Shown: piece by piece, positions 36,502 to 46,296 of the stretch
Position numbering within the stretch: position 1 is the first letter of the stretch
Layout of the letters: the number at the start of each line of letters is the position of its first letter
From: Enhydrobacter sp.
GTDB taxonomy: Bacteria; Pseudomonadota; Alphaproteobacteria; Reyranellales; Reyranellaceae
Direction: 5' to 3'
Assembly (NCBI GenBank): GCA_026126105.1
Contig: JAHCJV010000007.1
Span: 45,912-109,911, forward strand
DNA length: 64,000 nucleotides
Notes under the pieces: generated by a model
Seen by the model: the letters and a program-made list of their open reading frames with translations, nothing else
What the model was told of the DNA's origin: nothing
Databases searched by the model: none
Translations under genes and position numbers: made by a program

Positions 36502-37257
36502 CTAATAGGGCGGCTCGAGCCCCCGCCGTTTCAGGATCGGGTCTATGCTCGGATCGGCCAGGATGGACATCAAGGTCAGCGCGGAGTCCTTGTTTCGAGC
36601 CGCCGGGCTCATGGCGCCGGCATAGACGGTCCAGTTCTGCACACCCTCGGGCAGCATGCCTGCGAAGCGAATCGACGGGACCAGGCGCAACTCGCTGGCC
36701 TGTTGCAGCGCGATCTCGGCCTCTCCGCGCGCCACCTTCTGGCCCGCGAGTCCGCCGGTCGCCAGCACAGCCTTCCTGCGCATTTCGGAAAGTATCCCCA
36801 TCGACTGGAACATGCGTTCGACATAGATACCACTGGTGCCGCCTGACGCGGGATTCACATAGGCGACGGTGCGGGCATCGAGCAAGGTGCGACGCAACCC
36901 CTCGACACTGCCTATATTGGGCTGCCGTGCGCTCAGCGACACGGCAATGCCGATTCCGACCTTGCCGAAGGGAGTCACGGACTCGTCGACCACCTTGCCT
37001 TCGGCCGCCAGCGGCTCGAGAGTCGTTGTCGGTGCGATCACTATGTCGAAAGGTTCGCCGGTGCGGATACGCTGGTTGAGCGCCCCGGCCGTGTCATTGA
37101 TCACCGTGACCTTGTGGCCAGTCTGCTTCTCGAAGTCCGGGATCAGGTCGAGCACCACAGGCTTGAACGCGGCGGCCGTGAAGATCTTCAGGGTCTCGGC
37201 CGATGCAGAGCCGGCACCGGCAAGCAGCAAGAGCGGAACCAGCATAAGCCTCATCAT
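36502..37257 (-). CDS. ModA-like periplasmic substrate-binding protein
   Basis: 251 residues. Signal peptide MMRLMLVPLLLLAGAGSASA, then the family II binding fold: LKIFTAAAFKPVVLDLIPDF, TAGALNQRIRTGEPFDIVIA, KVGIGIAVSLSARQPNIG, VAYVNPASGGTSGIY. Molybdate-type proteins share this fold, but the ligand is uncertain, and no ModBC genes are present. The start at 37257 overlaps the ketopantoate reductase stop (ATGA), so it is the last gene of a leftward operon. Confidence 0.85.
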   Translation of the reverse strand: MMRLMLVPLLLLAGAGSASAETLKIFTAAAFKPVVLDLIPDFEKQTGHKVTVINDTAGALNQRIRTGEPFDIVIAPTTTLEPLAAEGKVVDESVTPFGKVGIGIAVSLSARQPNIGSVEGLRRTLLDARTVAYVNPASGGTSGIYVERMFQSMGILSEMRRKAVLATGGLAGQKVARGEAEIALQQASELRLVPSIRFAGMLPEGVQNWTVYAGAMSPAARNKDSALTLMSILADPSIDPILKRRGLEPPY

Positions 37258-38177
37258 CCCGGCGTTCCCATCACATAGGGCTTGAGGGCCGCGTACATCA
37301 GCGCGTGGCAGGGCGTCGGCACGCCGAGCTGGCGGCCGAGCTCGACGACCTTTCCGCCGAGCCAAGGCAGCTCGATGCGGTTGCCGCGCTCGAGGTCGAG
37401 TGCCATCGACGGCTTCATCGCCGGCGGCGCCCCGTCATTGAACGCCAGCATTCGCTCGAGTGCATCGGCCGGCAACCGTACGCCACGAGCCTTGCCCACA
37501 GCGATCACCTCGTTGTACGCGGCGGCCCATTGCTGCTTGAGATCGGGATCGTCGCGCACCTTGCCGATCGGCTGGCGAACCAGGGCCAACAGGCTGGCGT
37601 TGGTCGCGAGCAGGATGAATTTCATCCAGAGCTCGGTCACGATTTCCTCGCTGAGCGTCACGTCGAAACCGGCCTTGCGACAGAGTGCGAGAAGGTCCTC
37701 GCCGCGCCGGCTGTGACTGCCGTCGAGCTCGCCGAACAGCATGCGCATGAACGTGCCGACCTGCCGGATAACGCCGGGCTCGACGATCGATGCGCTGATC
37801 TGCGCGACACCGCCCATTACGGCGTCCGGTCCGAGTATCGGCAGCAGCCGCTCGGGCGCGTCGATGCCGTTCTGCAGCGGGATCACGGCGGTGCCTGGCC
37901 CGACCAGCGGCCTGATGTGCTCGCCGGCGCTTTCGACGTCCCACAGCTTGACGCAAAAAAGGACGAAGTCGACGGCTCCGACAGTCCTGGGGTCGTCGGT
38001 AGCCTGGGTCGGCACGAGGTGGGTTTCGCCGCGCCCGCCCTCGACACGCAAGCCCTTGTCCTTCATGGCCGCCAGATGCGGGCCGCGCGCGATGAAGGTT
38101 ACGTCCGCTCCGGCCTTCGCCATCGCCGCCCCGAACGCGCCGCCGACGCCACCCGCGCCTACGACCGCTATACGCAT
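37254..38177 (-). CDS. 2-dehydropantoate 2-reductase family (ApbA/PanE)
   Basis: 307 residues. NADPH-binding loop MRIAVVGAGGVGGAFGAAMA, then VDFVLFCVKLWDVESAGEHI, TAVIPLQNGIDAPERLLPIL and the C-terminal helical domain with ELWMKFILLATNASLLALV and PPAMKPSMALDLERGNRIEL. Enzymes of this family reduce ketopantoate for coenzyme A synthesis, but many paralogues act on other 2-oxo acids. Its operon (MDR reductase, CoA transferase, HutD) suggests a catabolic paralogue. Confidence 0.88.
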   Translation of the reverse strand: MRIAVVGAGGVGGAFGAAMAKAGADVTFIARGPHLAAMKDKGLRVEGGRGETHLVPTQATDDPRTVGAVDFVLFCVKLWDVESAGEHIRPLVGPGTAVIPLQNGIDAPERLLPILGPDAVMGGVAQISASIVEPGVIRQVGTFMRMLFGELDGSHSRRGEDLLALCRKAGFDVTLSEEIVTELWMKFILLATNASLLALVRQPIGKVRDDPDLKQQWAAAYNEVIAVGKARGVRLPADALERMLAFNDGAPPAMKPSMALDLERGNRIELPWLGGKVVELGRQLGVPTPCHALMYAALKPYVMGTPG

Positions 38178-38713
38178 GTCACGCTCCCCAGCAAGAATAT
38201 TCCGCCCGTGCAGGCGATCATCGTCGGACCCGATGCCTCGATGCGCAGACAGTGATCGAGCGCCAGTTCCTCCGGCTTGCCGTCGATCTCCAATGTGGCG
38301 GCACCTTGGGGTGTGTAGACAAGGTGCGTTCCCGCGTCGACCCCGAGGGTGCTGCCCTCGCCCAGCACGGCGAGGGCGAGCCTGACCGTGGTGCGGTCGC
38401 CGATCAGGTTGACGACTTCGACGGGCCCTGCTTCGAGCCGGCTGGTCACGGCAGTGTCGCCGCTGAAGTGCACCGGCTTGAAGGGTGTTCGAAGGTCTAG
38501 TTCGCCCTCCGGCGTCTCGAGCACCAGGCCACGGCCCGCGACCAGGACTTGCAGCCGATCGAAGCCTGTATAGTCGGAGAATGGTCCAGATTCCGTAATG
38601 GGCGTGCGGCCGAACCGCCAGACGTCACCCTGCTCGGCGATATCGACGGTTATGCCGCCGCCATTCTTCCAGGGGGTGCGACGGAATCTTGAAGGATCGA
38701 TCAGCGTGATCAT
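38168..38713 (-). CDS. HutD/Ves family protein
   Basis: 181 residues with the family start FRRTPWKNGGGITVDIA, then WRFGRTPITESGPFSDYTGF and FSGDTAVTSRLEAGPVEVVNL. HutD/Ves proteins have a bicupin fold and are linked to histidine utilisation or other catabolic operons, with no proven enzyme role. The start at 38713 overlaps the CoA-transferase stop (ATGA), and its end overlaps the next gene by 10 bp. A longer upstream frame is a shadow of the CoA-transferase gene. Confidence 0.88.
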   Translation of the reverse strand: MITLIDPSRFRRTPWKNGGGITVDIAEQGDVWRFGRTPITESGPFSDYTGFDRLQVLVAGRGLVLETPEGELDLRTPFKPVHFSGDTAVTSRLEAGPVEVVNLIGDRTTVRLALAVLGEGSTLGVDAGTHLVYTPQGAATLEIDGKPEELALDHCLRIEASGPTMIACTGGIFLLGSVTCV

Positions 38714-39897
38714 GCGGCGGCGGCGACGACGCCTTGAGCGAGCAGAGCATCGATCTCCGCGCGGCCGTAGCCGTGTTCCAGCAAGATCGCCCGCGTGTGC
38801 TGACCCGGCACCGGCGCGGTGCCGCGCGGCGTTCCGTTTCCCTGCGGCAGCATGCCGGGCAGGGCAGGAACGGGAACGGGCTGATCGAGACCTGCTTGGG
38901 CCAGCCATTGGATCAGGCCGCTTTCCTTGACGTGCGGCTGCGAGAGGAAGTCGGCGTAGCTGTTCAGCTTCTCATGCATCAACTTGGCCTTGGTCAAACG
39001 CGTATCCCACTCGGCCGATGTACGGCGGGCGATTGCCGGTCGAACGACAGCGTAGAGCGCCTCGTCGTTCTGGAGCCGCAGTTGTGGCGAAGCGAATCGC
39101 GGATCCTCCGCCAACGCCGGCAGTTCCATCGCTTCGCACAGGCTACGATAGTCGCGGTCGTTCATTGCCAGGATCGACATCCATCCGTCCGCCGTCTGGA
39201 ACACGCCGGCCGGTGCACCCCCTGGTCTCATCGAGCCGCCCTCGAGATGGCAGGCCATGAGCCGGATCGACTGCAGCGCCGTCGCCGCCTGCATCAGGCT
39301 GACGTCGATGTAGCGACCGCGCGGCTCGTCGCGGCGTGCGTATAGCGCCGCGGACAGACCCTGGAAGGCGTAGAGCGCCGTCGACATGTCGACCACGATC
39401 ACCGGCACGCGGTGAGGAATACCGTCCTCGCCGCGGTTCTCGTTCATCATGCCGGTGTAGGCCTGGAGCACCGGATCCATGGCCGGCTGGGAGGCGAGTG
39501 GGCCGGTCTGGCCGAATCCCGAGATCGAGACGTAGAGGATACGCGGCTCGCGTGCCGATACGGCCTCGTAGCCGAAGCCGAGCCGGTTGATGACGCCCGG
39601 CCGGAACCCTTCGAGGAAGACGTCGGCGCCCTGCAGCAGCCGCCACACGACGGCTTTGCCGGCCTCCGTCTTGAGATCGACGGAGAGGCTGCGCTTGCCC
39701 AGATTGCCAATGATCGAGAAGGCCGAATGGCTGCCGTAGTGCGTGCCGAGCGTGCGAGCCCAGTCGCCATCGCCGATGCCTTCGACCTTGATGACGTCGG
39801 CGCCGTGCTGGGCGAGCAGCATGGCGCAATAGGGTCCGGCTATCCCCTGGCTGAGATCGACGACCTTCAGGCCGGCGAACGGCGCATCGTAGCTCAT
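38710..39897 (-). CDS. CaiB/BaiF-type CoA transferase
   Basis: 395 residues, family III CoA transferase. Signature segments: LKVVDLSQGIAGPYCAMLLA, HGADVIKVEGIGDGDWAR, LSVDLKTEAGKAVVWRLL, FGYEAVSAREPRILYVSISG, FGQTGPLASQPAMDPVLQAY and RYIDVSLMQAATALQ, with D in SLMQ-type context near the active site. It moves CoA between carboxylic acids in catabolism. It is the second gene of the operon that begins with an MDR reductase. Confidence 0.92.
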   Translation of the reverse strand: MSYDAPFAGLKVVDLSQGIAGPYCAMLLAQHGADVIKVEGIGDGDWARTLGTHYGSHSAFSIIGNLGKRSLSVDLKTEAGKAVVWRLLQGADVFLEGFRPGVINRLGFGYEAVSAREPRILYVSISGFGQTGPLASQPAMDPVLQAYTGMMNENRGEDGIPHRVPVIVVDMSTALYAFQGLSAALYARRDEPRGRYIDVSLMQAATALQSIRLMACHLEGGSMRPGGAPAGVFQTADGWMSILAMNDRDYRSLCEAMELPALAEDPRFASPQLRLQNDEALYAVVRPAIARRTSAEWDTRLTKAKLMHEKLNSYADFLSQPHVKESGLIQWLAQAGLDQPVPVPALPGMLPQGNGTPRGTAPVPGQHTRAILLEHGYGRAEIDALLAQGVVAAAA

Positions 39898-39905
39898 GGC
39901 GTGCC

Positions 39906-40916
39906 CTACATCTTCACGAGCAGCTTGCCGAAGTTCTCGCCGCGCAGCAGCCCGATGAAGGCGCGAGGTGCCCTGTCGATGCCTTCGACGATGTCCTCGC
40001 GGTACTTGAGCCTGCCCCTCTTGATCCACTCGCCCATCTGGCGCATGGCGGGCTCGTAGCGGCCGGCAAAGTCGGTGACGATGAAGCCGCGCGCCGTCGC
40101 CCGCTTGCCGACGAAGGTGCCGAGCATGCGCGGACCCATCGACGCCGTGGCGTTGTATTGCGAGATCGAGCCGCACAACGCGATGCGCGCGAAGAAGTTG
40201 ATGTTGCGCAGGACCGCGTCGGTAATGTCGCCCCCGACATTGTCGAAATACACGTCGATGCCGTTGGGGCACGCTGCCCGCAGCGCCGCGTCGAGGTCCT
40301 TCTCGGCCTTGTAATCGATGCAGGCATCGAAGCCGAGCTCGTCCTTCACGAAGGCGCATTTCTTCCCGCCGCCGGCGATTCCGACAACCCGGCAGCCCAT
40401 GATCTTGCCGATCTGGCCCACCACCTGGCCGACTGCGCCGGACGCCGCCGACACCACGATGGTCTCGCCGGCTTGCGGCTGGCCGCATTCGAGCAGGCCG
40501 AAATAAGCCGTCATGCCGGGCATGCCGAGCACGCCGTTGGCGGTCGAGATCGGCGCCAGAGATGGATCGACCTTGCGCATCGAAGCCGCGCCGCCGATCG
40601 CGTACTCCTGCCAGCCCAGCCGGTCCTCGACGATGTCGCCGACGGCAAAGCGCGGATTGTTCGACTTGACCACCTCGCCGACGGTGCCGCCCGTCATCAC
40701 CTCGCCCAGCCCGACCGGCGCCGAATAGGACGCCGCGTCGCGCATGCGGCCGCGCTGGTAGGGGTCGAGCGACAGATAGGCGACCTTGACCAGCACCTCG
40801 CCATGCCTCGGCTCGGGCATCGCCACCTCCTCGACCCGGAAGTCGGATTCGGCCGGCTCGCCCGGCGGACGGTTCACCAGCACGACGCGGCGGTAGGTCT
40901 TGGGAATGGCAGTCAT
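39906..40916 (-). CDS. Medium-chain NADP-dependent oxidoreductase (CurA/leukotriene B4 dehydrogenase-like)
   Basis: 336 residues, zinc-free MDR reductase. YLSLDPYQRGRMRDAASY, MTGGTVGEVVKSNNPRFAVG, LGMPGMTAYFGLLECGQPQ, the NADP loop AASGAVGQVVGQIGK, and YFDNVGGDITDAVLRNI are typical of the alkenal/one double-bond reductase group. It is the first gene of a five-gene leftward operon (to 36502), all overlapping or within about 8 bp. Confidence 0.92.
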   Translation of the reverse strand: MTAIPKTYRRVVLVNRPPGEPAESDFRVEEVAMPEPRHGEVLVKVAYLSLDPYQRGRMRDAASYSAPVGLGEVMTGGTVGEVVKSNNPRFAVGDIVEDRLGWQEYAIGGAASMRKVDPSLAPISTANGVLGMPGMTAYFGLLECGQPQAGETIVVSAASGAVGQVVGQIGKIMGCRVVGIAGGGKKCAFVKDELGFDACIDYKAEKDLDAALRAACPNGIDVYFDNVGGDITDAVLRNINFFARIALCGSISQYNATASMGPRMLGTFVGKRATARGFIVTDFAGRYEPAMRQMGEWIKRGRLKYREDIVEGIDRAPRAFIGLLRGENFGKLLVKM

Positions 40917-41058
40917 GAACGTTCGCTCCAGTTCGCTTTGGTGAGCATCCTACCACTCATTGGTCGGTAGGCCCCCAGGCCTGCGCATGCGTCTGCGAAG
41001 CCGGGAGGTAGCGTACCAGAGGACTAGACCTGTCGTCCCGACCGGAGCCGGGCGACGG

Positions 41059-44000
41059 CTACGAACTGGGCCCCGCGGTCCCTCGTGGTTCCTTGATGCG
41101 ATACCAGGTAACGTAGAGCGCGGGCAGAAAGAGCAGGGTCAGGATCGTTGCTATGATGATGCCGCCGATCATGGCAAAGGCCATCGGGCTCCAGAAGACC
41201 TCGGCGGCGATCGGGATCATGCCGAGGCTGGCGGCGGCAGCGGTAAGCAGGATCGGTCGCAATCGGTGTTGTGTAGCCTCGACCACGGCCTCCCATGGCG
41301 CAAGGCCCTGCGCGCGGAATGCGTCGATCTGGGTCATCAGGATCACGGAGTTGCGGATGATGATGCCGATCAGAGCCAGCACGCCAAGGATGGCGACGAA
41401 TCCCAGCGGCTGACCGGTGATCAGCAACGCCGCCACTACCCCGATCAGGCCAAGCGGTGCGACGCTCACGACCAGGAAGAGCTTCTGGAAGCTCTGCAGC
41501 TGCAGCATCAGCACGGTCGCCATCAGGAACAGCATCAACGGGACGACCTCGGCGATCGGCCCCTGACCCTTGGCGCTCTCCTCGACGGTGCCACCTACCG
41601 CGATCGTATAGCCCGGGGGCAGCTCGGCGCGGAACTTCTCGACGGCCGGGGCGAGCTCGCGGACGATCGTCGCCGGCTGGAGCGGACCCACGACACTCGC
41701 CTGCAGGGTGATGGTCGGGCGACGGTCGCGCCGCCACACCAGCGGCTGCTCGAGTTCGTACTCGACCGTGCCGAATGCCGCCAGAGGCACCAGCTCGCCA
41801 CGGCGGCCGGCGAGCTGCAGGTCCTGGAAGGTCTCGATCGCCACCCGCTCGGTGCCGCGCGCACGGCCGACCACGTCGATCAGGTAGATGCTATCCTTGA
41901 CCTGGGTGATCACTGAACCGCCGACGAGGTTGTTCAGCACGGTGGCAATGTCCTGAGAGCTGACCCCGAGCTGGCGAGCGCGGTCCTGATCGATGTTGAT
42001 CTTCAGCACCTTCCCGGGCTCGTTCCAGTCGTAGACGATGCCGCCTATGTGTGGGTTCGAAGCAACGAGCGAGGCGAACCGCTGCGTCAGCCGGCGCACA
42101 GTCTGTGTGTCGGTCCCACCGATGCGGTACTGGATCGGGCGGCCGACCGGCGGCCCGAGCTCGAGCGGATGGGCGAACATGTCGAGGCCGATGAAGTCTT
42201 CGCGCGCGAGTTTCCGGATTCGCTCAGTGAGCCGGATCCGGGCATCGTAGTCCTTGGCCACGATCACGGCTTGGCCGAAGAACGGGTTGCTGAGCTGCTC
42301 GTCGAGCGGCAAATAAAAACGCACCGCGCCGCGGCCGACATAGGAGCTCCAGCGCACGACGTCACTGTCGGCGATCAGCGTCTTCTCCAGACGGTCCATC
42401 TGCGCCCTGGTCTCGGCGATCGAGGCATCCTGTGGCAAAGTCACATCGACCAGCAGCTCGGGCCGGTCGGCGGCGGGGAAAAACTGGTTCTCCACCAAGC
42501 GGAGGCCTGCGACCGAGAGGACGAAGAGAACCGCCGCGAACCCGATCGTCAGCCAGCGCCAGCGCATTGCCGGCAGGAGCAGACGCCTGAAGACGGGCGT
42601 GAGGCGGGACGGCGCCTCGACGCCAGACCGGGCAGTGCGTGGCAGCAGCGTGACGCCGAGCAGCGGTGTGAACAGCACGGCCGCGATCCAGGAAATCAGC
42701 AGGGCAGCGGCAATCACGGCAAAAAGCGTGAAAGTGTACTCGCCGGCCGAGCTGCCGTTCAGCCCGATCGGCACGAAGCCCGCCACTGTCACCAGGGTGC
42801 CGGTCAGCATCGGAAACGCGGTTGAGCTGTAGGCGAAGGTTGCGGCCTTCTCGAGCGTGTCGCCTTCCTCGCGCCGCGCCACCATCATCTCGACCGAGAT
42901 CATGGCGTCGTCGACCAGTAGGCCGAGCGCAATGATCAGCGCGCCGAGCGATATGCGCTGCAACGCGATGCCCGCGTATTCCATGAACACGAAGGTGCCG
43001 GCGAGCACCAGAGGGATGGTAATGGCCACGACCAGCCCTGCGCGCAGGCCGAGGCTCAGGAAGCTCACGCCGAGCACGATGATCACCGCCTCGAGCAGCG
43101 CCAGTGTGAATCCGCCGATCGCCTTCTCGACCACAGCTGGCTGGTTCGACACCAGATGGACGCCGACGCCGATCGGCAGCTCGGAGACGATCTCGCGCAT
43201 CCGTCCGCGCAAATCCTCGCCGAACTGGATCAGGTTGGCGTTGGGCTTCATGCCGATGGCAAGGCCGATCGCCGGCTCGCCGTTGAAGCGGAACATCGGC
43301 TGCGGCGGATCGACATAGCCGCGCGTGATGGTGGCGACGTCGGCCAGTCGGAAAAAGCGGTCGCGCACCCGGATGTTGATTGCGCGCAGGCTTTCCTCGG
43401 ACGTGAACTGGCCGCTCACTCGCAGGCTCACGCGCTGGGGCCCGGCCTGAACCACCCCGGACGGCGAGACGGCGTTCTGCGCCTGCAGGCTTTGCAGCAC
43501 AGCCTGCTGGTCGATTCCCAGCCCCGCGACTTGCCGGGTCGAGAAGTCGAGGTAGATCACCTCGTCCTGGACGCCGAGCAGCTCGACCCGGCCGGCGGCA
43601 GGGATCTTCAGGATCTCGCTGCGCGTGCGCTCGGCGTAGTCGCGCAGCTGGCGGAACGACAGCCCGTCGGCCGTGAAGGCATAGATATTGCCAAACACGT
43701 CGCCGAACTGGTCATTGAAGAAAGGTCCCTGCACACCCTGCGGCAGCTCGGTCCGGATGTCGTTCACCTTGTTGCGGACCTGTACCCAAATCGCGGGAAT
43801 GTCCTGCCCGGGCGTGGCATCCTTGAGGTTGACGAAGATCGTCGTCTGGCCGGGCGTGCTGTAGCTCTTGGTGTAGTCGAGGCTCGCCAGCTCCTGCAGC
43901 TTCCGCTCGATACGGTCGGCGACCTGGTTGGTCATGTCTTCGACCGTAGCGCCCGGCCAGTTGGCCTGCACGATCATGGTCTTGATCGTGAAGGCTGGAT

Positions 44001-44118
44001 CCTCCTCCCGGCCGAGATTCTGGTACGACAGGCCTCCGGCCAGCACGACGGCCAGCATCAGGTACCACACGAAGGAGCGGTGCCCGAGTGCCCATTCGGA
44101 AAGATTGAAACGTGTCAC
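41059..44118 (-). CDS. RND-family efflux permease
   Basis: 1019 residues, an inner-membrane proton-driven pump of the AcrB superfamily. Features: an N-terminal TM helix (FVWYLMLAVVLAGGLSYQNL), GREEDPAFTIKTMIV, periplasmic porter domains, TM4 with the relay Asp pair in ALGLLVDDAMISVEMMVARR, second-half TMs beginning FAAVLFVLSVAGLRLVE, and the C-terminal TM pair ending LFLPALYVTWYRIKEP. The sequence AFTIKTMIVQANWPGAT points to the metal/hydrophobe sub-branch common in proteobacteria. It forms an operon with two adaptors (4-bp overlaps); no outer-membrane channel gene is present. Confidence 0.94.
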   Translation of the reverse strand: MTRFNLSEWALGHRSFVWYLMLAVVLAGGLSYQNLGREEDPAFTIKTMIVQANWPGATVEDMTNQVADRIERKLQELASLDYTKSYSTPGQTTIFVNLKDATPGQDIPAIWVQVRNKVNDIRTELPQGVQGPFFNDQFGDVFGNIYAFTADGLSFRQLRDYAERTRSEILKIPAAGRVELLGVQDEVIYLDFSTRQVAGLGIDQQAVLQSLQAQNAVSPSGVVQAGPQRVSLRVSGQFTSEESLRAINIRVRDRFFRLADVATITRGYVDPPQPMFRFNGEPAIGLAIGMKPNANLIQFGEDLRGRMREIVSELPIGVGVHLVSNQPAVVEKAIGGFTLALLEAVIIVLGVSFLSLGLRAGLVVAITIPLVLAGTFVFMEYAGIALQRISLGALIIALGLLVDDAMISVEMMVARREEGDTLEKAATFAYSSTAFPMLTGTLVTVAGFVPIGLNGSSAGEYTFTLFAVIAAALLISWIAAVLFTPLLGVTLLPRTARSGVEAPSRLTPVFRRLLLPAMRWRWLTIGFAAVLFVLSVAGLRLVENQFFPAADRPELLVDVTLPQDASIAETRAQMDRLEKTLIADSDVVRWSSYVGRGAVRFYLPLDEQLSNPFFGQAVIVAKDYDARIRLTERIRKLAREDFIGLDMFAHPLELGPPVGRPIQYRIGGTDTQTVRRLTQRFASLVASNPHIGGIVYDWNEPGKVLKINIDQDRARQLGVSSQDIATVLNNLVGGSVITQVKDSIYLIDVVGRARGTERVAIETFQDLQLAGRRGELVPLAAFGTVEYELEQPLVWRRDRRPTITLQASVVGPLQPATIVRELAPAVEKFRAELPPGYTIAVGGTVEESAKGQGPIAEVVPLMLFLMATVLMLQLQSFQKLFLVVSVAPLGLIGVVAALLITGQPLGFVAILGVLALIGIIIRNSVILMTQIDAFRAQGLAPWEAVVEATQHRLRPILLTAAAASLGMIPIAAEVFWSPMAFAMIGGIIIATILTLLFLPALYVTWYRIKEPRGTAGPSS

Positions 44119-45191
44119 GTCGAGCTCTCGCCGGCAAGCTTCACGGGTTGGCCAGCCGTAAGGCTGTGAACACCCACGGTCACCACCTGATCGCCGGCCG
44201 CGACGCCGGTGACGGAGACCGACCCGTCGCTGCGGGAGACGACGGCGACGTTGCGCAGCGCGACCGTGTTCTTCGCCGGATCAATGATCCAGACCTGCGT
44301 CTTGCCGCCCCGCTCCAGCAGTGCCGTTGCAGGCAGGTCGATCCGTGGCGAGACCGGCTTGCTCAAGGTCACCTGGACGGTGGTTCCGAGTCTGAACGCC
44401 GCGGGTGGATCGGTCAGCGTGTAGTAGACCGTGCGGGTGCGCGTTGCCGAATCCGCTGCGGGGTCGACGCCGCGCACTCCGGCCGCCTTCATCTTTACTG
44501 TCTGGTCGAGCTCGACCACCGTGTCGAACGTCGCACCCGCGACCAGCTGATCGGCAAGCGCCGACGGCACGGCAATCACCGCCTCGCGCACCTCCGGTCG
44601 CGCTACCGTCAGGACCTTCTCGCCGGGGTTTACCACCTGACCGGCATCGCGATAGATCGCAGTAACCACACCATCGAAATCCGCGCGCAGCCGTGTATAG
44701 GACAGCTGATCCTCGGCGCGCTGCAGCGAGGTCTTTGCGCGCGCGAGATTGGCGGCGGCCGTCTTGCGATTCTGCACCACGAGATCGAACTGTGCTTGGG
44801 GGGTGATATTCCGCTCGGCGAGCGGCCGCTGCCGCGCCTCCTCGCTCGCGGCGTTGGCGAGTTGGGCGGCGGCGCTGGCAACCGATGCTTCGGCGTTGCG
44901 CACAAGGATCGTCTGAACGGATGGATCGAGCACGGCGAGTTCGTCGCCTTCGCGCACGATCGCGCCGATATCGACGGCTCGGGCCAGCATGCGGCCGAAC
45001 AGGCGAAAGCTGAAATCGGCGCTGTAGCGCGGCTGGATGCTGCCGGCGAACGGGCCGAGTGTCTCTGTCGTGCGGACCTCCGCCTTGACCCACAGCACCG
45101 GTCGAACCGGCGGCGGTGCTTCCGCCTCCTCCTTGCAAGCTGAAAGCGACATGGCGAGCAGGATGGCTAGGGCGGCACGCGGCACGTTCAC
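44115..45191 (-). CDS. RND periplasmic adaptor lipoprotein (second adaptor)
   Basis: 358 residues. Lipoprotein signal MNVPRAALAILLAMSLSAC (lipobox LSAC), then RPVLWVKAEVRTTETLGPFA, the lipoyl-like motif ARAVDIGAIVREGDELAVLD, a helical hairpin (ASVASAAAQLANAASEEARQ), LRADFDGVVTAIYRDAGQVV and a beta-barrel end. It bridges the pump to an outer-membrane channel. It sits between the other adaptor and the permease, overlapping both by 4 bp. Confidence 0.93.
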   Translation of the reverse strand: MNVPRAALAILLAMSLSACKEEAEAPPPVRPVLWVKAEVRTTETLGPFAGSIQPRYSADFSFRLFGRMLARAVDIGAIVREGDELAVLDPSVQTILVRNAEASVASAAAQLANAASEEARQRPLAERNITPQAQFDLVVQNRKTAAANLARAKTSLQRAEDQLSYTRLRADFDGVVTAIYRDAGQVVNPGEKVLTVARPEVREAVIAVPSALADQLVAGATFDTVVELDQTVKMKAAGVRGVDPAADSATRTRTVYYTLTDPPAAFRLGTTVQVTLSKPVSPRIDLPATALLERGGKTQVWIIDPAKNTVALRNVAVVSRSDGSVSVTGVAAGDQVVTVGVHSLTAGQPVKLAGESST

Positions 45192-46255
45192 GGCTTGCCC
45201 TCTTTCACGATCTCGACCTTCTGGCCTGGCCGCAGAAGCTGGCCACCCGCCGCGACAACATTCAGGCCGGACTCGAGTCCGCTCACCGCGATGCTGTCCC
45301 GATTATAGCGGTCGATCTCTACGGGCTTGAGCGACACCGTGTTGCTGCCTGGCGCAACGACCCATACGGCGGGCCTGCCGTCTAGCTCGAACACCGCTTC
45401 CCACGGAAGGAGGCTGGCCCGGCGCGCTTTCATCGGTCCGACGCCGTTGACCAGGCTGCCGAGATTCATGGCAGCCGGGTTCTCGGCGAGCCCGAACTTG
45501 ATCTGCACCGTCATGGTATTGGCATCCACCGCCGGCGATACGGCACGCATGCGGCCTGTCGTCTTGACTGCCGGATCGGTGACCAACGACACCGTGAGGC
45601 CTTGCTCCAACTCCGTGTTGGCCATGGCCCATTCATAGACGTTGAATATTGCGTCGCGAGCGCCGTCATGAGCCAGCACGTAGACAGGCTGCGCCTGTGC
45701 CACGACCTGGCCTGCCTCGCCCAGGCGCTTGACGATGATGCCGTCGGCCGAGGCGTGCAATTCGGTGAAGCCGAGCTGGTCGGTGGCCGATGCAAGCTGA
45801 GCGCGGGCCTGATCGAGCTGGGCGCTGGCCGTGCGATACGAGGCTTCGGCCTGGTCGTGTTCGCGTCGCGTCGTGTTGCCGGTGGCCAGCAGGTTCTTCT
45901 GCCGCTCCAGGTTGCCCGTCGCCTGCTGCAAAGTCGCTTCGGCCGATTGGACTCCCGCCTGCGCCGCCTCGACGTCGGTTTGCTGATCCGCGGGATCGAG
46001 CCGCGCCAGGAGCTGGTTCGCGGTGACATGATCTCCGACATCGACCAGCCGCTCGCTGATCTTGCCGGCGACGCGGAACGAAACGTCGCTCTGGAGCTGG
46101 GCAGCGATCACGCCGGTGAGAGTGATACGGGGCGAAAATTCCCGGACCTCGGACGTGACGGTGCGCACGCGCGTGAGCGGCGCGACGGCGGCTTCCTGCT
46201 TGCAGCCCACCAGCAGGCCAGCAGCGAGCAAGCCGCACAGCATGCGATGAACCAT
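45188..46255 (-). CDS. RND periplasmic adaptor lipoprotein (first adaptor)
   Basis: 355 residues. Lipoprotein signal ending LLVGC (MVHRMLCGLLAAGLLVGC), then VRTVTSEVREFSPRITLTG, KISERLVDVGDHVTANQLLA, a helical hairpin (GVQSAEATLQQATGNLERQ) and LHASADGIIVKRLGEAGQVV. It is a full-length adaptor different from its neighbour. The presence of two adaptors recalls heteromeric adaptor pairs such as MdtA-like sets in some RND operons. It is the first gene of the operon, divergent from the enolase-superfamily gene with about 41 bp between starts. Confidence 0.93.
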   Translation of the reverse strand: MVHRMLCGLLAAGLLVGCKQEAAVAPLTRVRTVTSEVREFSPRITLTGVIAAQLQSDVSFRVAGKISERLVDVGDHVTANQLLARLDPADQQTDVEAAQAGVQSAEATLQQATGNLERQKNLLATGNTTRREHDQAEASYRTASAQLDQARAQLASATDQLGFTELHASADGIIVKRLGEAGQVVAQAQPVYVLAHDGARDAIFNVYEWAMANTELEQGLTVSLVTDPAVKTTGRMRAVSPAVDANTMTVQIKFGLAENPAAMNLGSLVNGVGPMKARRASLLPWEAVFELDGRPAVWVVAPGSNTVSLKPVEIDRYNRDSIAVSGLESGLNVVAAGGQLLRPGQKVEIVKEGKP

Positions 46256-46296
46256 CGACCTTCCCCCTCCATGTATCTTACTGCAAGAATGCCGAC

